From Perkinsus olseni (taxonomy: Eukaryota > Perkinsozoa > Perkinsida): a DNA stretch of 37,393 bases. Position numbers and translations under genes: made by a program. Position 1 is the first letter of the stretch, and every line of letters begins with the position of its first letter. The notes below the pieces were generated by a model, which saw only the letters and a list, made by a program, of their open reading frames with translations, was not told the DNA's origin and did no database searches. Positions 1-10,608 of the stretch are shown here, piece after piece. The stretch is from assembly GCA_013115125.1 (NCBI GenBank), contig JABANN010000341.1:1-37393 (forward strand). The letters run 5' to 3'.

Positions 1-71
<71 letters not shown>
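1..71. repeat. (TAG)n trinucleotide microsatellite
   Basis: The window opens with about 23 uninterrupted copies of AGT/TAG and ends at base 71 where the sequence turns to GAAAGTAAG. The array is cut by the window edge, so its true length is unknown. It is a simple-sequence repeat; no gene is visible around it. Confidence 0.97.
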
Positions 72-1134
72 AAAGTAAGAACCCACGATTAGGTCGCGAG
101 GCCTTGCATAATATAAGGGGACTCAACTTAGTAATAGGAAGGATTATTATTATTAACTACTGCATAGCAAGCACACATACATACAGGAACACCTCCAGAA
201 TGGGCGGATAAGGAATACATAAAGCCGTTCCCGTCACGAGGCCTGTACGGCCACTCGACGAGAACTGGATTGCCGAAAGTGGATGATGATGTCACTTCGC
301 TTCCTGCCGTTACACTGGCCTTTCCATCTAGGCTACGTTCGGTGCTGCCGGCCGCTGCTTTCCTGTGTGGGGATGGAAAGCAACGTATATCTTACGGAAT
401 GATGAGTATCCAAAAGAGTTGGTTACGAATAAGATAAAGCACTGTTCGTGCCACTTAGCACATCATTACTGTGGATAATAAGGCAATCAGAAATATGAGA
501 TTAGGTGAGAAGAGTAGGGAATATAGTTAGGAAAATAAGGGGACAATACGATACGCTATGAAGGCCCGTAAAGGCGGCTAGTTTTATAAAAAAGTGAGTA
601 CCGAATCGACAGCGACTTCGAAGACAGTCTTGTTTAATCATATCCGCGGGGAAATGCAGCAGTACCGCATTTCAGACCGTTGAACGGCCCACGGCACTTA
701 GACAACCAGCCCAGGAACATTCCATTCCGGATAGTTCCATTCAGTGGACTTCTTAGCAGGGGTGGATATGTGAACCTACCGGAAGAACAATTGAGAGTTG
801 CAGTAGACAGAGAGAACGCACGAGGAATGGTCGAGGGGAGCCCTCCCATGACCCAAGTATTACAACAGCATTTGTGCGGCACATAGGGCAACTTGATACC
901 GAAGAGGACAAGAACCAACTGAAAATGAGAGAGGAAGTTGTTGAGTAGAGGGTAGACGCTGATGCAGAATAAGCAGCTTACGAAACGAGACACTTCTCGT
1001 GGAACAGGTGACCGCATTTCAACTCGCATACCATGTCGGTAGGGTTGTAGGAATTAAGACAAATTGAGCATGAAGTCTCGTCGAAGCACCTGTTGATCAG
1101 AAAGATAACAACCACTCAGGCACGACCTGCCCAC
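72..1134. other. No recognised gene
   Basis: I see no family motif here. Both strands carry moderately long open frames around 634-1029 and 680-886. A plus-strand stretch near 780-880 reads with a plausible charged composition, but I could find neither a matching splice partner nor a family. It is probably intergenic, or an exon of a gene I cannot complete. Confidence 0.4.
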
Positions 1135-1595
1135 TTAGTACTTCGAACAGCCACCGCCCAACCCCAACTCGAGATCAAGAACGTCGGCTGGCTCCGGCAT
1201 GGACCTCATCGGATCCTCGCTGCCGTCCGTGCATGTAGTAGCCTGAAGGAAAGAACACCTCAGAGACCCAAGCGGAAGGGGAGGGACGTACAGCGGATAA
1301 CTTCCGTTGTCTTGAATGGAAGGTTTGGTACTCCGCGCATTTGCACTTTCGCCGTACGGACGCCAAAGCCTGGCACGCCCGACGCCTCGTTGCCGCCCTA
1401 TTGGACTCGTTTGCTGCGTAGTCATCCCATTCCCGATGTACCCGCTTGTTGACATATGCCACCTGTAAGGGAGGGACACGGATGTGCAGGCCCACTCGAT
1501 CCTTCCTGCGGACCTACCCAGGCCGCGAATGCTATGGTGACGACTCCCAACACCGAACAGATGCTTATGAGTGCTGCTTCCTCGCCACTTCCCAT
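1135..1595 (-). CDS. Small single-pass membrane protein, three exons
   Basis: I do not recognise this gene. Three exons join in phase: 1595-1518, 1462-1358 and 1242-1135, separated by GT-AG introns of 55 and 115 nt. The product is about 96 residues. It starts MGSGEEAALISIC, has one hydrophobic helix at roughly residues 8-26, then a basic and charged stretch (NKRVHREWDDY, then a TRRRAC cluster), and ends in an acidic, Gly-rich tail with a terminal CSKY. The charge pattern suggests an N-out/C-in single-pass topology. The start was chosen because it is the first ATG before the helix. Evidence for coding is the phase-consistent splicing and the membrane-helix-plus-basic-flank pattern; function is unknown. 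Confidence 0.55.
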
Positions 1596-2471
1596 GTTAC
1601 GTACAGTTGAAAGACGATAAGACGGTGGGGCACTGTACAATGTATGATAAAACGCCTCAAAAGGCTAAGTAGAGGACAACAGTGATGCACCGTTCGCGAG
1701 CGCACACGGCTACCATGCGGCTCGCTCATCCGTGACCAGCGACAAAAGCGGCCACAGCGTCCTAGATTCACACAAAATCCACGCTAGAAGAGATGCACGG
1801 TCCAACTATAACGCCCTTTGTGATGTCAAGGTAGTCCAATGGATGAACTTCATAATGGGCCGATGGACTCCGTGACGGAGTCTCCGTTAAGTGCTCGATT
1901 ACCGCCCATCCCATTCGTGAAAGGTCGTCACAACAGCCCCGATAGGAAGCTCAGCCCAAACGATCTCGCGTCCGCCGGCATCAGTACTATCGATTCAGCG
2001 GTGATACGCTACCGCTCCTTGGCGACCCGCTGAAGGCTGTGTACAACTCCTTACGCGGATAAATGCATGTTAATGAGCACACACGATGAGTCTTTAGCAA
2101 GTACAGCAAGTACGAGGAATCGCCACCCTCAGGCTTTGCAGCTCCTATGGTCTAATAGTAGAAGCTGCAGCCTCAATGAGCTAGATACCCGGTTCGATCC
2201 CGGCGACATCCATTTCTCGAGAGTTCGACGTACTAGCAACTCTGTATCATGCGAGTTGATAATGAAACGTAAGTTGGCCTTTTAGGCGATACTACGGCTA
2301 CGGGAGAACAGCTCTGTCCACAACAGATAGTAGAAACCGTCAGCAGAGCTTTCTCAAAAAAGGCTGAGCTGGTCTGATCGGCTGATAATAACAACATGTT
2401 ACACCATCTACGAAGACTTTGAACCGTGTCAAATAATAAGCTTGGAATCTGGTTAGTACAAAAAGGTAATA
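1596..2471. other. Intergenic, holds a tRNA-like segment
   Basis: Between the small membrane protein and the RING gene I find no supported coding exon. A short perfect inverted repeat lies at about 1866-1882 (GACTCCG, 3-nt spacer, CGGAGTC). A tRNA-like block lies at 2140-2205 and is listed separately. Confidence 0.4.
2140..2205 (+). other. tRNA-like segment (A/B-box-like), probably tRNA-derived
   Basis: The plus strand reads TCCTATGGTCTAATAGTAG, like the D-arm region of many eukaryotic tRNAs. About 40 nt later comes GGTTCGATCCC, matching the pol III B-box consensus GGTTCRANYCC, inside a CCGG-loop-CCGG T-arm with a 7-nt loop (2189-2203). The acceptor arms do not pair and no clean anticodon stem forms, so this is unlikely to be a working tRNA. 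A decayed tRNA or a SINE head is more likely. Confidence 0.35.
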
Positions 2472-3599
2472 TCAAATCGCCACTATCGGATGCAACCGGT
2501 GGGCTAGACCAGTATCATTGGCTTCGGGAGTAGAGACTGACTGCTCCGGCGCGTTAGAGGACTGCTCATCGCCGACCTCTTCACTATCTTTCTCTGACTT
2601 AACCTGAGCAATAACAGCAATCACCACATCAGCACGAAGAAAAGCATCACCCACCTCCATCCGGCACACCGGGCAACGTGGCTTGCGAGAGCTTACGAAC
2701 CACCTGAGCGCAGATGCTGTTATCAAAGCTTGTTAACCGTCGCTTCATTTCGACCTTACCCGTGCAAGCATTCCTCATGAAAAATGTGACCACATTTGAG
2801 TTCACATACCATCTCTTCGTCTTCAAATTCTCCCAGACAAATAGCGCAGTCGCACGTCCAGTCAGATCTGATAAAAAGCTGCATGCCAGCTGATGCACCA
2901 CCAGCTAGCGCTTACTCGTCGTCTCCAGGGCCCTCGTCAGAGGAAGGCAGTTCTTCTGAACTTACCACGCCAACGCCGGCGAGGTCGGCGGATATAGACG
3001 AGATAATACTGTTATGAAAAGACCCGATGGATTCAATTCTTTGAACATCCGCGCCGGATTGCTTGAAGTCTTCAGTCTTATCGCTAATTACTTCTCCATC
3101 AGGCGCTGCCTAAAAACGACGGCCAAGTGACACGGCACGAACACTGGCCACGCGGGGACTCCACCGCCTATTGATTGTCGTCCTGTTGTGTCACCCCACA
3201 GGTTCGAAGACCGTAGACGAGCTAACACCAGTTACTACCTTGGCGTTGCGTTCTCGGCGCTTCTTAGCACCCCAGAGCCGATAGGTCAGACTAGTGGCCT
3301 GCTCGTTAATCAACTCCTGCAGGCGTTCTGCTCTCTCCTCCGGACTCTCGCGCCTCCTAGATTCCGATCGGTTCGTGTCCGATCTACCTGGCGAGCACCT
3401 ATCCAGTACGCGAACCTGACCAGCGGGCACCGAATCGCTGGCGTTACACCCTCCCCACGCTCGCTGCTATTATTACGACAAATACAAGGGCGAGGGTTGC
3501 CACCGCCATAGCAACGCTAGTGACTATTAATAGTGTGTCTCTTCCACCATTGGTCCCTGACGGAGCAGGAGTAGTAGTAAAGGGTGAAGGAGTGGACAT
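2472..3599 (-). CDS. Membrane-anchored RING-H2 finger E3 ubiquitin ligase
   Basis: Exons at 3599-3459, 3415-3200, 3109-2916, 2867-2760, 2703-2655 and 2603-2472 join in phase through GT-AG introns of 43, 90, 48, 56 and 51 nt, giving about 279 residues. The protein starts MSTPSPFTTTPAPSG, followed by one transmembrane helix at about residues 22-45. A charged region follows (ERAERLQELINEQ, then KKRRERN), then an acidic stretch and a RING-H2 domain. The zinc ligands are all present: CAIC, then CGHIFHEEC, then CPVC, with the typical L-x2-W between the last two pairs, as in ATL-type ligases. The tail is acidic and ends LHPIVAI. The last intron is 3n long without stops and could be retained. The family transfers ubiquitin from E2 to membrane-proximal substrates; the substrate is unknown. 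It is divergent from RPB5 with 113 bp between starts. Confidence 0.88.
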
Positions 3600-3712
3600 T
3601 AACTGACACAGGACGTTAGAGTCGCGGCCGCAAGTCCCTGAGTTGACTTCTTCTCAATGCGTATGCGTTCTACCGCGCGCGCCCAAGCAATCGATTGATA
3701 TCCTCCTCGAGA
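3600..3712. promoter_or_regulatory. Short bidirectional promoter region, RING-H2 / RPB5
   Basis: Only 113 bp separate the start codons of the RING-H2 gene (minus) and RPB5 (plus), so both promoters and 5' leaders must share it. I see no TATA-like element. This is inferred from gene orientation only. Confidence 0.45.
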
Positions 3713-4824
3713 ATGTCGTCTGGGCCTATCGACGACGCGACTATTCGTCTATGGCGGGTACGCAAGACAATTTTCGAGCTATTACAGGACAGAGGATATG
3801 TGGTTGCCCAGAAGTAATGACGGGTGGGAAAAGAAGAAGGAAAAATGACGTATTCTGCGTTGGGTTCGACCTTGGGTCTGGCTCGGTTCTAGGCCTCGGA
3901 CTCTCAGACTTAGTGTTCTGCGGTGCTCAGCCGCCTTGAGGCTGGAATCTTTCTCGTACCACTCCTCCCTCACTTCGCGCTATAGAATCCCGCGAAAATC
4001 TACTGTGTTGCCATTGGGGAGCCTTAGGTACTTGAATGAGACTAAGGAGTCCTTCGCCCAGCAGTGGAACGAAATCCAGGAGAGGAAGGGCGGCCGACAC
4101 GATCTCATCATTCTGGTAAGGCTAGCCCGACGAGAAGCGCCGCCCAACGCCGAATCGCCAGGTGTCGAAGCAAGACGACCCTAGTGACCAACTCATCGTC
4201 TTCTTCCCTGATGAAAACAAGCGTGTTGGTGTGAAGCCCATCAGAACGTAGGGGAGTTGAGGAATACTATAATACCGACCATCACCTTACCGTGTAGGCT
4301 TGCCTTGAAGATGGAGGAGCAGAGGCTCTCTCGGGCCATCTTGGTCGTGCAGCAGCCACTCACTGCTTTCGCCAAGACTGCTGTAATAACCCGAACTCCG
4401 AGACAGGAATATCCCGCGGTTTCATCGTCGCCTTTCAGATCCAAGAAGCAAGCCCGCAAATGGAGATTGAGGTTTTCAATGAGTCGGAGTTGGTCGTGAA
4501 TATCACGCACCACGAACTAGTTCCTGAGCACAAGCCCCTCACGGCCGAGGTGAGCGACGAGGCCTGTGCCATCATCACCACACCCGGATGTCTTCAGGAG
4601 AAGCGTCTGCTGCTTGAGAGGTATAAAGTGAAGGAAAACCAGCTTCCCAGGATACAGAGTTCGGACCCTGTGGCGAGGTACTGTGAGGGAATTCCATGGG
4701 GAGAGAATTTTGAGTTGGTGTCGAACCCACCAGATACTACGGTTTGAAGAAGGGCCAAGTGATGAAGATTATTCGCCCATCCGAGACTGCCGGCCGCTAC
4801 GTCACTTACAGGCTCTGCGTATAA
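3713..4824 (+). CDS. RPB5: RNA polymerase I/II/III shared subunit RPB5
   Basis: Seven exons (3713-3813, 4028-4115, 4162-4247, 4298-4382, 4439-4549, 4598-4677, 4734-4824) give 213 residues, against about 210-215 for the family. RPB5 (POLR2E/ABC27) is shared by all three nuclear RNA polymerases and forms part of the lower jaw. The N-terminal domain is visible as [18 protein letters not shown], then [14 protein letters not shown] and RAILVVQQ. The highly conserved C-terminal assembly domain reads [39 protein letters not shown] and [16 protein letters not shown]. The first intron is 214 nt, the others 46-56 nt. The start is the first ATG before the conserved RLW motif. No residue of the core motifs is missing. 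It is a housekeeping gene, followed in the same direction by RPC4 148 bp downstream. Confidence 0.97.
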
Positions 4825-4972
4825 TGTCTTCACTGGGGTGAAACGTCAATAACAACGAAACAGAGATTTACTACCACTTCCGCCATCGTCTCTTCGCTCC
4901 GCCTTCTGTTGGGTTTGATAGTAGTTTTAATCAAGCTAGTCGGTTTAGGATTGTGTTTGACCTTCTGAGTTG

Positions 4973-6747
4973 ATGAGCAATCGGCCTCCTACTCCTCCTT
5001 CGCGCAGGCACGCTGTGCCCTTGCGGCCCTACACTCGTCTTTCGTCGATAAAATCGGAGCCCCAGGCCGAGTCTCAGCCGCAGTTCCTTAAAAAAAGGGT
5101 ACTTACCCTTGGGTACTTGCCAAAGTCGTCAAGGTGTCCTCTTTCAGTTCGCTCCCTCGAAACCCCGGCAAACGGATAAGGCAGAGTATGAGCAATTGGT
5201 CGCTGCTGCTGCCAAGGCTGAGGACCAGGGAGAATCTGCCGGTCGAGGGACCAGTGCTAGGCAACTCCTGATGATGGCTGATAAGAAGTACTAAAGGGGA
5301 AATACGAGATGGATTCGCCATGCATACGGCTTTCGTGTTTATATGGGAATTCTTGTCCATCTGGGTTTCACTGTGTCCTGTTTTCAGGCAGCAGTTGCAG
5401 CGACGGCAAGCTCAGGCGATGGGCATGAGCTTCGACCAAATGGCGAAGATGAAACAGAGCCAGAACTCTGTCGTCAGTCGATGTAAAGACGGAGTGCCGG
5501 GGTCCTACATATCTCACGTTGCTGCGTTTCAGCTCAGCAGGTCATCGGTTCGCAGTGGTTTGTGAAGCCGAAGAAGCAAGAAGGGCAACGAGGTAGTAGC
5601 CGGGGCTTCGTCGTACGTGACAGAGCAGAACTCCCTTTGCGGCCCTCCTTGTGGTGCAAACTCGTACTCATTCGGTACCTTGTCGCCGTTCATGTGGATC
5701 GGTCGACGTACAACTTCTCTGTTGGCTCGAAGGGGACGAATTCGAATCGGGGGGTGATGCCACGAGCATCAACAAGCCCTTCTGAATGAAGCAGTCTGAA
5801 ACGAGCTCTACTGTAGATTTGAGTGGTATCCCCGTTGTACTGAGCAGTCGTCTCAGGCAAGAGTAAGGGCGTGTCGGACATTGCCTTTGGGGACGAGGAT
5901 GATCTCACCTACCGACCTATCGGCATACCCTATTTCCAGACTAAGTGATTGGGAATTTTGAAGGCAGGCTGATGATCCTGATCACGCTCAGGGAAATAAC
6001 AGACTTGAAGTCGACAGAGGAGGAAGAGAATCAGGAGAAGAAGGGAAAGCCTAAGCGCCCAACTCTGCTGAATATCGATGAGAAAAATCGCAACGCCGCG
6101 AAGATGTTCATGATAACCAACGAGAATCCTGAGACCGGGGTAGGCCCGAATTCGCCATTGTGACCCCTTCACGCCTGCGTTTCGCTCAGCACCTGCAACC
6201 AGGCAAGACAGTTGTGGTCGATGAGGACTGTGAGTTCAGAGAGGACAGCTTCCTTCTCGTGCAACTGCCGCAGCTCTTGCCAAAGTTGGTGGAGGATGCC
6301 CCTGCCGAGCCGAAAAAGCATGTGAGTCTCTACCACCATCGGCCGCGTTATGAGGGCGCTTTTTTCGTAGGCTCCCAAGGTTGATGATGGGTCGGGCCCG
6401 AACGCCGTGACGCCGTTGACTGAGATACCCGATGGGCGCATAGGCACTCTGCAGATCTACAAGTAGGGCTGGTGGATCGCCCATGGGCCGTGCTGTTGAG
6501 GTGCGTTTGTTCAGGTCCGGCAAGGTTATGATGAAGATTGGTAACACGAGCTTCAAGCTGGATCAAGGGAGTGAGACACATTTCGATCAGCAGGTGAGCC
6601 CGTCGTGGTGCTGTACTCCCGTGACCGACGGAAGTATGAGTATTTTAGGTTATGTGCGTCTGCGCCAGCGACCTTGAGGCGGCCTTCTTGGGCCAAGTCG
6701 CGGGGCGGGTGATTGTTACGCCTGATCTATTAGAGACATCAGATTGA
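4973..6747 (+). CDS. RPC4: RNA polymerase III subunit RPC4 (RPC53 homologue)
   Basis: Ten exons (4973-5098, 5148-5287, 5388-5482, 5533-5592, 5857-5944, 5992-6139, 6190-6321, 6371-6462, 6515-6593, 6649-6747) sum to 352 residues; the family is about 400. RPC4 pairs with RPC5 (RPC37) in the TFIIF-like module of pol III, acting in initiation, termination and reinitiation. The family signature is at the C terminus: PDGRIGTLQIYKSGKV, then MMKIGNTSFKLDQG, then FLGQVAGRVIVTPDLLE. An upstream FLLVQLPQLLP matches the family FLQLPD region. The N terminus is basic and disordered, starting MSNRPPTPPSRRH. The 264-nt intron at 5593-5856 is long for this locus and may hide a further small exon. All other introns are 47-100 nt. 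Confidence 0.9.
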
Positions 6748-7809
6748 CTTACCATTTCCTCTATTCATCATCGCCTCACCTTTACGTCAACAGTTGAACC
6801 ATCTTTGTGTTAAAATACGTTTCCTGCTACAAAAGCTGGCCCGTGTTTAAGGCTAGTTGGTGACGGCATTCGAAAACGACCTGTCAGCAGAGGGGCGTGT
6901 AGGAGAATGGACGAGCGATGGTCTACGCGGCCGGGGCGCGTACCGTAACACGTCAATACTCGAGAGAAATCAATTGGTCACACCACATTCCATCGAGCAA
7001 GAACTCGATCATGAACTCTAGTGGATGCATCATCATACAGCCACGAAGGCTGCAGTGCCGGGCGTGGAGGTATCCAAGCTCCCGCGAACTCGAGAGAATG
7101 GTTAGTTAGACGACCCACATCGCCAAGATTTTCATTCTTCGATCTTGCCGCATCTTGCCTCCCACATCAGCACTCCGGCGTCCACAACACAATCAGTCGC
7201 GAGTCCCACCTCGAACTAGGACCAGAGGGATTCTCTCGAGTCAAGCAGACTACGGTTCACTGCTTAACGCGAAAGAAGCGGCTTGTATGCCGAGGATGAT
7301 ATTGAGCCCACTAAAGAAAACCAACTGAACCCAATGTAAACGTGACGCGTGGTCTGCTAGTTGTCCCGTGCCGATGCACGTACGCGCTTGTTCACTCTGT
7401 TACTCGTGTATTCAGAGTTTTCAAAGCCATACTCAGAGAGAACACTACAAGTTTAATGAAAACTTCGCACTGACTGATAGAGATAGCTAGCACGCCGGTG
7501 TTCGAGAGCTTCAGGAGGAGACTGACGACCACTCTGACATGCAAGGAAGGGGACGCTAGAGACGGAAGCAGCAGCAACTACAAAAGATCGCGAGAAACCA
7601 GCGTCTTCTCACCACAAACCCCGGAAAGTCACAACCCCTCCACTGCCATGATCGACAGCAACTTCAACGGCCAGCGGACTCAAGTTGTCACGCCACTTCA
7701 ACTGCGGTTTTTGACGCTGCCGCACCGACGCTGTCCCCGCGGCCTATTCCTGATCATCCTTCCTCGAACACCCTACCACTTATCGCAGCTTCCCTACCCT
7801 GTTATAAGC
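6748..7809. other. Intergenic, no recognised gene
   Basis: Between RPC4 and acireductone dioxygenase I find no family motif. An open plus-strand frame from 7498 runs in frame into the start of the dioxygenase gene, but its composition (repeated short Ser/Pro/Thr runs) and the family's usual start argue that it is 5' leader rather than protein. Confidence 0.4.
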
Positions 7810-8715
7810 ATGTCATTCTCTACCGACGTACCGAAACTTACAGCTTGGTTCCTGCCTGAGGATGACGGTGAGCTTGTTGTGAGGAGTTCCTGAATAGTGC
7901 TGTGATGCTAAGATACCGTTCAGAGGGCTCCTGCTCTTCCCCATGATACTGGCAAGAAGGTCTCTCAAAAAGAGTTGGCCAAGCTAGGCGTAGTCCGGCT
8001 TTGATTCTCGGTCGCTCTGCGGCATCGTTTTTAGAATCAGGTTCTCGCCACCGAAGTCAAGAGCCTTGAAGCATGGGAGCAGGATACCAACCTAGATCAG
8101 ATCAGAAAGGACAGAGGGTGAGTGAATATGATGTCCGTTGAGGCAGCACTCGTACCTGAGTAACACAACGTAGTGCTCATCGTTAAGCTGCTAGCGCTCC
8201 GGCTTTGAGTCTGACTGAGCCCACGACAGCGTTGGACTTTGAACTGATACCCACGTAATGCTCATCGTTCGTCATTATGACAGATATACTACCTACGACA
8301 CAGTGGACAGTCACAATCTCCCTAAGGGTACTCAAGTGAAGTTCTTCACTGAACATCTCCATACTGATGAGGAGATTCGCTTCTTGGGCCGGGGCTCAGC
8401 GTACGACTAGCCTGTTGTACGAGGACTGTTGCTCGTAGCGACAATTTTATTAGATACTTCGATATTCGTAATACCAAGGATAAGTGGATCAGAATAAAGA
8501 TAGGCCCAGGAGCTCTCATTGTAGTTCACTGCGCTCCTCCATCGTTACCATCACCTACTATGCAGATACTGCCCGCTGGTCTATGGCATCGGTTCCACAT
8601 CGCTCAGGAAGCTGGATCTGATATACTCATCTACAGGCTATTCACAACGAATCCTCAATGGAAGTCTTATCCAAGGAAGGGAGGTAATAATAGTAGCACT
8701 GAGTCCTGGCGGTGA
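7810..8715 (+). CDS. ADI1: Acireductone dioxygenase (methionine salvage)
   Basis: Six exons (7810-7878, 7924-7989, 8041-8117, 8284-8400, 8454-8520, 8566-8715) give about 181 residues, the usual length. The enzyme oxidises acireductone to the 2-oxoacid precursor of methionine, using Fe(II), or in the off-pathway reaction Ni(II), in the cytosol. The cupin metal ligands are intact: EHLHTDEEIRF supplies His, His and Glu, and PAGLWHRF supplies the last His. GSAYFDIRNTKDKWIRI matches the family core. The third exon could also start at 8035 using the TTTTTAG acceptor, adding two residues. The 166-nt intron at 8118-8283 contains a short direct repeat. The C terminus, GGNNSSTESWR, is lineage specific. 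Confidence 0.95.
8169..8269 (+). repeat. Short direct repeat inside ADI1 intron
   Basis: CGTAGTGCTCATCGTT at 8169-8184 recurs as CGTAATGCTCATCGTT at 8254-8269, 15 of 16 bases identical and 85 bp apart, in the longest intron of the gene. A local duplication that lengthened the intron is a simple explanation. Confidence 0.7.
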
Positions 8716-9648
8716 CGATGGATGCTGTTTGTAGTTATTGGCGATATGGCTATGAACAACGGAGACAGTGCTACAGTACAGCTAGTACGCGAGAGATACC
8801 TACAGCAACTACAAGTGCAAGCCTAGTCGACGGCATTCAAATAACAGCCGAGCTGCCTTCTCCGGGACTCCAGTACGTCACATTTCCATCCTGTGCGCGT
8901 CAGGGAGGTCAGTGATCAACTTGGTCATCCTCATTGTCCTGTTTATACGCTATTCATTTTCTATTGGTAGACCAGAATTAGTAATGGTCTACGATGATTG
9001 CCCAAAACGGGTTAAAGTTTGTTGTCTCTCGTCTTCCGATGGAGGTCCTCTTTTTTATCCGAAGATCGCGTTGTGTTGGCAACACAGCGTTGCTAGTGAA
9101 TGCTCAGGAGAACGAGGGAAGCCAACGGTTCGATTCGCACCCGTTCGGAGAACTAGCCCACAGCGCAAGCCACTCACTTGCTCCTTGATGATATTCCCGT
9201 GTAGAGGTGGTGAAACCTCTTCGAGGCAATCTCCTCAACCCCCATCTCAGAAGCCACTCTTGCTCGTAATCACGACAAAGTAACCCAGCGTAAATGGCTA
9301 CTCGAAAGAGCACACGCGCCGAGAGATAGAGTAATCGACTCTGGAGCTGAGCTGAGTCACTCGAGTTGGGTACCTCAACCGAGCTCCACAGTAGAGAGAA
9401 AGTACGTTGATCAGACCTTCGGTGAAACTCGTGGGCCCTGATACTTCTCAAGGTGGGGCGTGATGCGTTCTGAAGGTCAATTGTCTTGGGTAGACAGGCC
9501 GTGTGTTATCAGGAAACGCAATTCGTGCGGAGTGTCACAGCGTGGCTATAGCAACTCACACTGCGATGGATGATTCCACTACGGAATTACCGCATAAACT
9601 GTCATCAGTCCAGTCTACGCTCAGCTTGATTGTTTGTTGTTGCCCAGA
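8716..9648. other. Unassigned region with possible exons
   Basis: No family is recognised. A frame near 8746-8825 starts MAMNNGDSATVQLV and continues with a helical Gln-rich stretch. Other plus-strand segments at about 9090-9180 and 9265-9440 also read like charged protein. I could not join them with consistent splice phases, so I do not call a gene. If a gene exists here it is on the plus strand. Confidence 0.3.
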
Positions 9649-10017
9649 ATGACCCCCTTCAACGTTATTGCCACATTTTATCTTCTCATCTCTGCTGCAG
9701 TCTACGCTACCAACGAGTCCACGTGTGACAGCTACTGTGAAAGCGTCCAGCCGGGCTCGTATTGCAAGTACTGGCAAGAGCCTTCGGTTTGTTTCGGCAC
9801 AACCCTCCCATGCAGCTGTGGAGGCGCCTCTACTACAGCCAAGCCTACTGAGACTACCACAGCGGCATGGACGTCCCCACTGACCTCTACTGAGAGTGGT
9901 TCGACCACTGGTAGGCAGTGTGACGCCTTCTGTGACTCGAAGCTTTCTGGCAGCTTCTGTATGACTTACAAGCTCCCCAACGTCTGCCACGGTACTGATA
10001 TCCCTTGCTCTTGCTAG
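9649..10017 (+). CDS. Secreted protein with two Cys-rich repeats
   Basis: A single exon encodes 122 residues. The start at 9649 is chosen because a signal peptide (MTPFNVIATFYLLISAAVYA) follows at once; an in-frame upstream TTG is ignored. The mature part has two homologous modules of about 31 residues, each with six cysteines in the pattern C-x3-C-x8-C-x8-C-x6-C-x-C and shared G-S-[YF]-C and P-x-V-C-x-G-T-x-[LI]-P-C-S-C. A Thr/Ser-rich, mucin-like linker joins them and is probably O-glycosylated. The protein ends at the last Cys of repeat two. Related modules are, as I recall, common in Perkinsus extracellular proteins. The function is not known. Six Cys per module suggests three disulfides. 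Confidence 0.85.
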   Translation: MTPFNVIATFYLLISAAVYATNESTCDSYCESVQPGSYCKYWQEPSVCFGTTLPCSCGGASTTAKPTETTTAAWTSPLTSTESGSTTGRQCDAFCDSKLSGSFCMTYKLPNVCHGTDIPCSC

Positions 10018-10608
10018 AACGGAAGTTGATGTTTTCCAAGTTTCTCTCCGACTGTCTTGAGTAGACTAAACTCATAACCTTCTCATATTTGAACGTGTTC
10101 ATTCTGTTCGAGCTCTCTTGACTTACTTCGATTCGCCGTTTCGTAATGATTCTCACTAACTGCGGCTCAGCCTTAGTGTTGTTGAGTTTCTGACATGAAC
10201 GTGAGAGGAAGTGTGAATGGGTTCCGTTGGGTGTTGTCATTGAACATGTTTCGCTATCACGAGAGCTTCGCAGTAAGCCATATGCGTGCGGCCCCATTCG
10301 ACTCCCAGTCGTGATGGTCCGTGACGTGAATCCGTCCATCCAAGTGAAGGACGAAGAAAACCGTAGCAACCTGTATTGGTCTTAAGCTCGGCTTAGAGAA
10401 AAGTACGTTACTAGCATCCACGATGATGTCTGCCCTCAATGAACTCAGCGTTGGATGATGCTCCGAGTTGTGTGGGACCGACCGTTGACCTGTCCCTTAC
10501 CTCGCGTCCACTCGCTCCCTCGCCAACGAAACAACTCAGTCTTTGTGTCTGAATATTGCAAGTAGTTGAATTATAAGAACATCATACTCGGGAGAACTGT
10601 GGCTCTCA
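10018..10608. other. Intergenic, no recognised gene
   Basis: A 160-codon minus-strand open frame covers 9887-10369, but it is largely the antisense of the secreted-protein gene and shows no domain. I see nothing else supported. Confidence 0.45.

Noticed and set aside
9265-9440. Resemblance of an IDSGAE peptide to an aspartic protease motif
   Set aside because: A four-residue match without flanking conserved sequence or neighbouring element parts is not evidence for a mobile element.
9887-10369. 160-codon minus-strand frame
   Set aside because: It overlaps the secreted Cys-rich gene in antisense and shows no domain; the signal peptide and repeated Cys modules favour the plus strand.
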